Notes under the pieces: generated by a model
Databases searched by the model: none
What the model saw: the letters and a program-made list of their open reading frames with translations, nothing else
Told to the model about the DNA's origin: nothing
Assembly: GCA_937896495.1 (NCBI GenBank)
Contig: CALBNQ010000209.1
Span: 1-20,249, forward strand
Source of the DNA: an uncultured archaeon
GTDB lineage: Archaea > Thermoproteota > Nitrososphaeria > Nitrososphaerales > Nitrosopumilaceae
Direction: 5' to 3'
Length of the DNA: 20,249 nt
In this document: positions 14,468 to 20,249 of the stretch, one piece after another
Position numbering within the stretch: position 1 is the stretch's first letter
Layout of the letters: the number at the start of each line of letters is the position of its first letter
Program-made: the position numbers and the translations under genes

Positions 14468-14905
14468 TTGGCACTTTTTCAAAATATTCTTGTTCCATTT
14501 GATCTATCCAATCAATCCACAAGAGCATTCAAAATTGCACTTGAAATGGCTACCAAATTTAATTCAAAAATCACCCTTCTAACTTGTGTTGAAGGTGATG
14601 CTTGGCATCACAAATATTATGATTCCAGGAGCGATTCTGATCTTTTAAAAAAACAAAGTAAGGTAGCAAAAAAATATCTTGAAAAAATGGAATCTATGGC
14701 CGATAAAAAAAATATTTCAACTAAATCACAAATATTAAAATCAAAATCAGTTGTAAATGATATAATTTCTTATGCAAAATCTAGAAAATATGATTTGATC
14801 GTAATTGGTTCTCATAGTAAAACTGGTTTTGACAAATTACTTTTGGGCAGTGTTGCAAACGGTGTTTCCCAAAAATCCAAATGTCCTGTTCTTATTGTAA
14901 AGTAG
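14468..14905 (+). CDS. Universal stress protein (UspA family), variant signature
   Basis: This 145-residue Usp domain starts FQNILVPFDLSNQS and ends KSKCPVLIVK. The nucleotide signature is GSHSKTGFDKLLLGSVAN: the second glycine of G-x2-G-x9-G-S is replaced by Ser, and the N-terminal DGS is DLS, so ATP binding may be weaker. The TTG start directly follows the stop of the HPF-like gene, which suggests translational coupling; there is no closer ATG. It is convergent with the DUF6775-like gene, 13 bp apart. Confidence 0.9.
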   Translation: MALFQNILVPFDLSNQSTRAFKIALEMATKFNSKITLLTCVEGDAWHHKYYDSRSDSDLLKKQSKVAKKYLEKMESMADKKNISTKSQILKSKSVVNDIISYAKSRKYDLIVIGSHSKTGFDKLLLGSVANGVSQKSKCPVLIVK

Positions 14906-14918
14906 AATCTGTTTTATT

Positions 14919-15698
14919 TCAATCTGAACTATTTGATAGTTCATTGATTATTTCTAAATGTTTTTGACAGAATTTTTTATTTTCTAATTGTGTGTATAAT
15001 AGATCTTTTTGCCAGTGTGTATTGTATAATCTACAATTTTTATCCTCACAAAATTCATCACCTGTTTCTTGATACATGATTGATTGTAACAGATACCCTT
15101 CAATGATTTGTGACATTCTAGAATCATGATGTTCTAGGAACTTTCCTTTGTATTTTTCTTTAATTTCATTTGTTCTTTCTTTGGAAAAATCTGTCATTAA
15201 TTCCATATAGTATTCTTTGGGTTTTGCAGGGGCTTCAACTATTCCTGATGTTGAAATTATTGTAGGATTAGAATTGATTATGGCTCTTGCATGATACCTC
15301 AAATCATTTTCATCAAATGTACATGTTAACTTGTTTGTAAAAACAATATGTAATGTATCAAGATTGTTTTCTTTGTTTGAAATTTCTTTTGAAATTATTT
15401 CTTGAATTTTAAATCCATCATACAAAAACATCTCTTCTTGTTGAGTGACATCTATGTTTTCTTTTTCAAAATCTATTTCTATTTGTGATGGATTGTGTTT
15501 TTGGAACGGTTTTTTTAAATCAAAAATTCGCGTACTGGCAATTTTCTCAAACACCTCTTCCTTTTGTGTATCGAAGATTTTTTTCCTAATTTCAACTTTG
15601 ATTGGAAATGTGATTGTGAGAAATTCTTTTAATTTTTCTATTTGAATTTCAGGAACTGTTGGTTCATCATAAATGATAATTTTGTTAATTCTCAACAA
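14919..15698 (-). CDS. DUF6775-like protein, putative zinc metalloprotein
   Basis: The protein has 259 residues. The N-terminal part is an alpha/beta segment (IIIYDEPTVPEIQ). The middle holds LHIVFTNKLTCTFD, NDLRYHARAI and IISTSGIVEAPAKPKEYY, which I recall from archaeal DUF6775 'putative metallopeptidase' proteins. The C-terminal part has C217, C222, H228, C244 and H247 (FCEDKNCRLYNTHW; FCQKH), a likely zinc site. No classical HExxH is present, so peptidase activity is unproven. The start is TTG (the next codon is also TTG); no ATG lies nearby. It is 20 bp downstream of thi4 on the same strand and is probably co-transcribed. Confidence 0.6.
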   Translation of the reverse strand: MLRINKIIIYDEPTVPEIQIEKLKEFLTITFPIKVEIRKKIFDTQKEEVFEKIASTRIFDLKKPFQKHNPSQIEIDFEKENIDVTQQEEMFLYDGFKIQEIISKEISNKENNLDTLHIVFTNKLTCTFDENDLRYHARAIINSNPTIISTSGIVEAPAKPKEYYMELMTDFSKERTNEIKEKYKGKFLEHHDSRMSQIIEGYLLQSIMYQETGDEFCEDKNCRLYNTHWQKDLLYTQLENKKFCQKHLEIINELSNSSD

Positions 15699-15718
15699 GA
15701 AAATATTGCCTTTATGGC

Positions 15719-16549
15719 TTATCTTTCTAACTCTTTGATTTTTTCTGCTGCAATTTCTGCTGCTCTTTTGCCAGAGTATAACATTGAACCAAATGTTGGT
15801 CCCATTCTTGCTAATCCATGTGTTTCAGTAACTGACATTCCTGCAGCAATTAATCCTGGATATACTTCGCCTGTTTTGTGAACAACATGCTCTTCTCCAT
15901 CATTTACATGCATTGGCTCCATTCCTTTCCATTTTGCCAATCCTCTATCTACTAGTCTCTTTACTCCAACTGAATCATGACCTGATGCGTCAATGAGCAC
16001 TTTACATTCAAAGGCTACTGGATCAACACATGTGATGTTACGTGGAAGTGCAGATACTGGCATCCAATTAACTACGATTCCTGTTACTCTACCATTTTTC
16101 AAAACTAAATCATCAAATTTTGTTAATTGTAAAAATTTCACTCCTGCATCACATGCCCCTGCAATTAATTTTGATACTGCATGTGGTCCTGGTGTTAAGT
16201 ATAATCCTTCTTGGACTTTTTTATACGGAACCCCTAATTCATCCCATATTTTTTGTGCAGGTTCTCTTACTGTAACAGGATTCATCATGTATCCTCCTAA
16301 CCAATAACCTCCACCAAGGTAGTTGTTTTGTTCAATAACTAGAACTTTGTAACCCAAGTTTGAAAGCTCTCTACTTGCAGTTAGTCCTGCAGGTCCTGCT
16401 CCGATAATTATGACATCTGATTCTGCTCTGTCAATTAAGACATCATGAAACTCATTTGCAATTGCACGTGTAATTTCTACTTCACGTACGTCTGTGAATA
16501 TTTTAGATGATTGCTCTGCAACTGTTGCTTCTTGCATGTTGTCATCCAA
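15719..16549 (-). CDS. thi4: Thiazole synthase Thi4, Cys (single-turnover) type
   Basis: Thi4 makes the thiazole part of thiamine from NAD, glycine and a sulfur atom, using iron. The 276 residues include the dinucleotide motif GAGPAGLTASREL (50-62), a distal acidic residue in VIEQNN, GGGYWLGG, and MGPTFGSMLYSGKRAAEIA near the C-terminus. C174 in ITCVDP aligns with the yeast Cys205 position, which gives up its own sulfur; the sulfide-using methanogen enzymes have His there. A single-turnover mechanism is therefore likely. The start is TTG at 16549, or ATG at 16537 four codons in; TATA-like boxes fit either. I see no TPP riboswitch CTGAGA element upstream. The DUF6775-like gene follows 20 bp downstream. 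Confidence 0.93.
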   Translation of the reverse strand: MDDNMQEATVAEQSSKIFTDVREVEITRAIANEFHDVLIDRAESDVIIIGAGPAGLTASRELSNLGYKVLVIEQNNYLGGGYWLGGYMMNPVTVREPAQKIWDELGVPYKKVQEGLYLTPGPHAVSKLIAGACDAGVKFLQLTKFDDLVLKNGRVTGIVVNWMPVSALPRNITCVDPVAFECKVLIDASGHDSVGVKRLVDRGLAKWKGMEPMHVNDGEEHVVHKTGEVYPGLIAAGMSVTETHGLARMGPTFGSMLYSGKRAAEIAAEKIKELER

Positions 16550-16583
16550 TTCTTTGAATAATTAATACTTTCGTACAATTTTA

Positions 16584-16605
16584 AAAATTAGCTACTACTA
16601 ATTTT
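16584..16605. promoter_or_regulatory. Inverted repeat in the thi4/sulfite reductase divergent spacer
   Basis: AAAATTAG (16584-16591) and CTAATTTT (16598-16605) are exact reverse complements with a 6-bp spacer. The repeat begins 35 bp before the thi4 TTG and overlaps a TATA-like stretch (16576-16590) for that gene. This position suits an operator for a DNA-binding regulator. The site is AT-rich, so chance occurrence is possible. Confidence 0.35.
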
Positions 16606-16690
16606 GTTAATTTAAAAAAATACTTGATTAAAAAATAGGAAAAAAATGTACTTTACTGAAAGTTTTTCTCATGAATTTCCCTAATCTCAA

Positions 16691-16700
16691 AAATTTATAT
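16691..16700 (+). promoter_or_regulatory. TATA box of the siroheme reductase gene
   Basis: AAATTTATAT, preceded by an A-rich run that could be the BRE, is centred about 28 nt before the TTG at 16726. This spacing predicts a leaderless mRNA beginning at or beside the TTG and supports that start over the internal ATG at 16789. Confidence 0.5.
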
Positions 16701-16725
16701 CTCAATAAAATGAATTTTCTTTGTA

Positions 16726-18531
16726 TTGACAGTACCTAATCTTAAACAGACTGCAAAGCCTGTAAAACCTAAAACTAATTGGTCCAGGATGGATGAGGCA
16801 GACAACTTTGCAAAAACCGTAAAACTATTTCGTCAAGGTAAATATGATGAGGACAGTTTTAGACGATTCCGACTTCAACATGGTGCATATGGTACTAGAA
16901 TGACTAGCGATTATGCTATGGTTCGAATTAAACTTCCTGCAGGTGAAATTTATCCACATCAATTTGAAAAAATATCTCAATTAAGCGAGCAATATTCCAT
17001 TGGTAATGCTCATTTTACAACTAGAGAAAGTATCCAATTACATTGGGTGATACTAGAGGATGTTTCAGAAATCCTTCGCAGTCTTGCTGAAGTTGGAATG
17101 ACTTCTAGGGAGGCTTGTGGTAATACTGTTCGAAATGTTATGTGTAGTCCATTGGCAGGTGTATGTCCTGATGAGGCATTTGACTCTACTCCATATGCAC
17201 TTGCTACTGCAAAATTCTTTTTGAGAAACCCTATGACTCAAGCATTACCTAGAAAATTCAAATTTACTTTTACTTGTTGTGAAAAACATGGCATGGCAAG
17301 AATAGTTGATGTCGGTTTAATTCCTCAAACAAGGGAAATAGATGGCGAAACTCAAAGAGGATTCAAGATTTTTCTTGGCGGCGGATTGGGAAACAAGTCT
17401 TTTGTTGGACATCAATTAGAAGAGTTCACTCCAGAAGATGATTTACTTTATACCTCAATGGCTGTAATTAGATTATTTGATAGACTAGGTGATAGAACTA
17501 ATCTTGCAAGAAACAGATTACGTTATCTTGTAAATGAAATGGGTTGGGAAAAATTCCAAAACTTGGTGTTAAAAGAAAGAGCTGTTGTTAGAGCAACTCA
17601 ATCAGTAATCACACGTCTTAAAGTTGATACAATCCCAAATGAAGTTAGACAACCTATTAGAATATCTGATGAGAGTGGAGAATCTACTCCTGATGGATAT
17701 GCACGATGGCTTAAAACAAATACTGTAAAACAAAAACAATCTAGTTACCATTCAGTGTTTATAACACTTGAAGCTGGAGATATTACTTCTAATCAACTAA
17801 CTGCAATTGCAGATATTATCCAAGACTTTTCTGCTGAAGGTAAAGCAAGAACTGGCTTTAATCAAAATGTTGCATTAAGATTTGTTCATGAAGATGATTT
17901 AGTCAAAATTTATTCTAGACTCTTACGTGTGGGATTAGCAAAATCAGGTGCATTAACCATGACTGCTCCTATTGGTTGTTCAGGAACCACTTCTTGTAAT
18001 TTAGCGCTAACTAACTCTCACAGACTTGCAAAAGAGATTCAAAGAAAATTCTTAGACTTGAAACTTGATGAAGATGGTGATTTGAGTGGTTCATCGATTA
18101 AGATTAGTGGATGTCCTAATGCTTGTGGACAGCACAGTATTGCAACTATAGGATTTTTTGGTGGAGGTGCACGTGTTGGAAAAGATATGTATCCAAATTA
18201 TCAAATGTCATTGGGTGGACGTTCTGATGGTAGTGCGATGCTTGGAGAAATCTGTCTTAGAGTTCCTGCAAAAAGAGTGATACCTGTAATTTTAAAAATA
18301 ATTGAACTATTCAAAGAACATAAAAAATCTGATGACACTTTACAATCTTGGATTCACCGAGTTGTAAATGGAAATGAGGATTCGCAAATAAAATCCCTTA
18401 ATGATATTAAAAAAGTCTTAGAACCATTGACTATTCCTCCTACAAAAGAAGATGATCCTGACTTTTATCTTGATTATGGCAGTGACACTAGTTATCACAC
18501 AAAAACTGGAAAAGGTGAATGTGCTGCTTGA
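16726..18531 (+). CDS. Ferredoxin-type siroheme reductase, probable assimilatory sulfite reductase
   Basis: This class of enzyme reduces sulfite to sulfide, or nitrite to ammonia, by six electrons using a siroheme joined to a [4Fe-4S] cluster. The 601 residues show the two-fold ferredoxin-like plus catalytic layout: FTTRESIQLHW (97-107), EACGNTVRNVMCSPLAGVCP (129-148), HSVFITLEAGDI opening the second half, and the cluster motif C418-x5-C424 with C463-x3-C467 (GCSGTTSC; SGCPNACGQHS). The EACGNTVRNV form recalls archaeal and bacterial sulfite reductases more than plant nitrite reductase. The overlapping rhodanese downstream also favours sulfur. Nitrite as substrate is not excluded. Start: TTG with a TATA box 28 nt upstream. 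Confidence 0.85.
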   Translation: MTVPNLKQTAKPVKPKTNWSRMDEADNFAKTVKLFRQGKYDEDSFRRFRLQHGAYGTRMTSDYAMVRIKLPAGEIYPHQFEKISQLSEQYSIGNAHFTTRESIQLHWVILEDVSEILRSLAEVGMTSREACGNTVRNVMCSPLAGVCPDEAFDSTPYALATAKFFLRNPMTQALPRKFKFTFTCCEKHGMARIVDVGLIPQTREIDGETQRGFKIFLGGGLGNKSFVGHQLEEFTPEDDLLYTSMAVIRLFDRLGDRTNLARNRLRYLVNEMGWEKFQNLVLKERAVVRATQSVITRLKVDTIPNEVRQPIRISDESGESTPDGYARWLKTNTVKQKQSSYHSVFITLEAGDITSNQLTAIADIIQDFSAEGKARTGFNQNVALRFVHEDDLVKIYSRLLRVGLAKSGALTMTAPIGCSGTTSCNLALTNSHRLAKEIQRKFLDLKLDEDGDLSGSSIKISGCPNACGQHSIATIGFFGGGARVGKDMYPNYQMSLGGRSDGSAMLGEICLRVPAKRVIPVILKIIELFKEHKKSDDTLQSWIHRVVNGNEDSQIKSLNDIKKVLEPLTIPPTKEDDPDFYLDYGSDTSYHTKTGKGECAA

Positions 18532-19325
18532 GTGGTACTGTTAAAATCACAACTGATGTAGATTCTTTACGTTCAGAAATTAGAGACAAAAGTGTTAGAG
18601 TGATTGATGTTAGACGTGAAGCAGATTACAAACAAGATCATATTACTTCTGCAGTTAATTTACCATTAGCTACTCTTTTGTCTGATGATAGTCCTGAAAG
18701 AGTTCTAAAACTTGTAAACTCTATGGGAATTGATGATGAAACACGTGTTGTTGTTTATGATGATACTTTTGGAGCATTAGCTTCACGTGTTGCTTGGACA
18801 TTGGAGTACCTTGGACATTCTGATGTATCTTTACTTGAGACAACTTATGGGAATTGGAAATCACTTGGATTAGAAAATGATTCACAAATCCCTAATTTTC
18901 AAAGTAAAGAACATTCAATGAAATTACAATCTAATATTTTAGCAACTTCTGATTATTTGGAATCTGCAAAAACTCGTGATGATGTCATTTTAATTGATAA
19001 TCGAGAACGATTAAATTTCTTAGAACAACATATTCCTGGTGCAATTAGTCTGCCTTACAGAACACTTGCATCTGATGGTAAAATTCTTCGTCCAAAAGAA
19101 GACATGAAAAGACTCTTAGAGAATCGTGGTGTAACTGAAAATTCTGAAATTATTACTTATTGTGGTAGTGTGGGTACTCTTTCTGGATTGGCATATTATG
19201 CTCTAAAATCTGCAGGACTATCTAATGCAAAATTGTATGTTCGTTCTTTTAAAGAATGGAAAAATCTACAAAAACCTACTGAAAAACAAGAAGATGCAAG
19301 TTACTGGGACTTGTCTGCTGAATAA
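18519..19325 (+). CDS. Two-domain rhodanese (thiosulfate/3-mercaptopyruvate sulfurtransferase type)
   Basis: Rhodaneses move sulfane sulfur through a persulfide on an active Cys. The first domain (about 10-120; VRVIDVRREADYKQDHI) has Asp81 at the catalytic position (VVVYDDTFGALASR) and is inactive, as usual in tandem rhodaneses. The second domain (about 138-255; VILIDNRERLNFLEQHIPGA) has Cys215 in the loop CGSVGT, closer to the CGSG-type of mercaptopyruvate enzymes than to CRxG-type rhodanese. The ATG at 18519 overlaps the reductase gene by 13 bases. A TTG at 18528 (product MSGTVKI...) overlapping its stop as TTGA is an equally good start. The tight overlap indicates coupled synthesis, and a role in handling sulfide or sulfane sulfur is likely. 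Confidence 0.9.
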   Translation: MCCLSGTVKITTDVDSLRSEIRDKSVRVIDVRREADYKQDHITSAVNLPLATLLSDDSPERVLKLVNSMGIDDETRVVVYDDTFGALASRVAWTLEYLGHSDVSLLETTYGNWKSLGLENDSQIPNFQSKEHSMKLQSNILATSDYLESAKTRDDVILIDNRERLNFLEQHIPGAISLPYRTLASDGKILRPKEDMKRLLENRGVTENSEIITYCGSVGTLSGLAYYALKSAGLSNAKLYVRSFKEWKNLQKPTEKQEDASYWDLSAE

Positions 19326-20249
19326 TTAAGAAATTTCGTTTCTAAGTTTTTTAGTAATTGTTACTTCTATGTTATCAAATAACAATAACATCTTTTCTTT
19401 GTTCTCAACAATGTAATCATCACCTCTATCTTTTAATCTAATTTTCCATAATCTTATCTCTCTGTGTTGTTCAAAGAAATTCTCAATCATTTCTTCTCCT
19501 GATTTTGCAGTATCGATAAAATCTTCAAAAATCTCCATTGTTTTTTCAGCATTTTCTTCTTCTATAGCTTCTTTTACTGATTGTATTGATTGACTTAATT
19601 CTTTCAAATTTTTAATTGGTCTTGGTAAAGTTTTCTTTGTAATTCCAAACAATCCTTTCTTTTGCTTTCCTATTTTTTCTTCAATGTTTGGTGCTAAATC
19701 ATATATTGGAATTTTACTTAGACCATCACGTTTTTCATTTTGTATCAATAATCCTTTTTCTAATAATTTTCTTAATGCCGTTTCTGCATCTACTTTGTCC
19801 AAAAATGTTGTCCACACAATTGCTCCTAGTGTGTGATAACCTTGTCTGACTGATTCTAAAACAACTAACTCTTCAATTCTTTTGAATCCTTCTTCAATTC
19901 TAACATTGACAAAATCTTTATCTCTAATTGACTTTCTTGCATTTTTAACATCAATTTCAATTGAACGTTTTAATGATTCAAGAGCTTCTGGTACTTGGTT
20001 TAACAATGATAAGAAACATGCTTTGTTGTACCATGCCATCCCATAAGTTGGGTCAGACTCTATTGCTTTATCTACTGAGTCAAGTGCTTTTGCAAAATTC
20101 TTTTGTTCATAATGTACTAGTCCTTTTAGGTTCCAAACTTCGGGATTTGTAATATCAATTTCTAAAACTTTATCGTATACCTTTAATGCTTCACCATGAT
20201 CATCTAGATGAAATCTTGCATAACCTAATTTCAATAATGTTTCAACGTT
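19326..20249 (-). CDS. TPR-repeat protein (5' partial)
   Basis: The frame is open to the right edge of the window, so the N-terminus is missing; the TTG at 20234 is an internal codon. At least three tetratricopeptide repeats are visible: LKLGYARFHLDDHGEALKVY, then NPEVWNLKGLVHYEQKNFAK, then YGMAWYNKACFLSLLNQVPE. After them comes a winged-helix-like segment (TLGAIVWTTFLDKVDAETAL..LLEKGLLIQNEKR) and then charged helices to the C-terminus. TPRs bind protein partners; no partner can be named. The stop codon abuts the stop of the convergent rhodanese gene. Confidence 0.85.
   Translation of the reverse strand, partial: NVETLLKLGYARFHLDDHGEALKVYDKVLEIDITNPEVWNLKGLVHYEQKNFAKALDSVDKAIESDPTYGMAWYNKACFLSLLNQVPEALESLKRSIEIDVKNARKSIRDKDFVNVRIEEGFKRIEELVVLESVRQGYHTLGAIVWTTFLDKVDAETALRKLLEKGLLIQNEKRDGLSKIPIYDLAPNIEEKIGKQKKGLFGITKKTLPRPIKNLKELSQSIQSVKEAIEEENAEKTMEIFEDFIDTAKSGEEMIENFFEQHREIRLWKIRLKDRGDDYIVENKEKMLLLFDNIEVTITKKLRNEIS

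Noticed and set aside
16550-16725. Possible TPP riboswitch before thi4.
   Set aside because: The conserved CTGAGA and paired segments are absent on the thi4 strand, and the likely TATA boxes leave almost no leader.
16726-18531. Annotation as a plant-type nitrite reductase.
   Set aside because: The fold is shared, but the EACGNTVRNV segment and overlap with a rhodanese favour sulfite. Not fully excluded.
1-20249. Mobile elements, CRISPR repeats or attachment sites.
   Set aside because: No transposase, integrase, spaced direct repeats or terminal inverted repeats were seen, and gene content is typical chromosomal.

Overview
The window looks like chromosomal DNA from a low-GC ammonia-oxidising archaeon of the Nitrosopumilus type (Nitrososphaerota/Thaumarchaeota). 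I base this on protein recognition, not on a search. The signs are an archaeal/eukaryotic-type prolyl-tRNA synthetase, a coenzyme F420 ligase (CofE), Thi4, many CBS and universal-stress (Usp) proteins, secreted proteins with a CFI-box tail, TATA-like boxes about 25 nt before many starts (leaderless mRNAs), and frequent TTG/GTG starts. I see no insertion sequence, prophage, CRISPR array, tRNA or rRNA. The layout is compact.

Left part (1-6360). Two plus-strand genes encode exported beta-sandwich proteins; the first is cut by the window edge and the second ends in a CFI-box domain plus a membrane helix. A minus-strand run follows: an EgtB-like non-heme iron sulfoxide synthase, ProRS, and a small four-cysteine protein. 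A 100-residue unknown protein precedes a 730-bp stretch with no long gene. That stretch holds a set of strong consecutive hairpins (candidate structured RNA) and two very small candidate genes, a 32-residue zinc-ribbon-like protein on the minus strand and a 44-residue lysine-rich protein on the plus strand.

Metabolic block (6361-9097, plus strand): a phosphoserine-phosphatase-like HAD protein with an altered catalytic motif, CofE, a TusA-like sulfur carrier, and a cysteine synthase whose sequence suggests O-phosphoserine as substrate. TusA and the cysteine synthase are 7 bp apart and may form a carrier-fed cysteine pathway.

Redox and stress block (9098-14905): thioredoxin reductase coupled to a small double-CxxC protein, then a mixture of four Usp proteins, a two-CBS protein, a four-CBS protein, a small membrane protein, a 36-residue Cys-rich protein and a ribosome-hibernation-factor-like protein. 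This looks like an energy- and stress-sensing island.

Right part (14919-20249): Thi4 (with the sulfur-donating Cys of the single-turnover type) followed by a DUF6775-like putative metalloprotein on the minus strand. Divergent from these are a siroheme sulfite/nitrite reductase overlapping a two-domain rhodanese. A TPR protein enters from the right edge. Sulfur handling recurs across the window: EgtB, TusA, cysteine synthase, Thi4, sulfite reductase, rhodanese and thioredoxin reductase.
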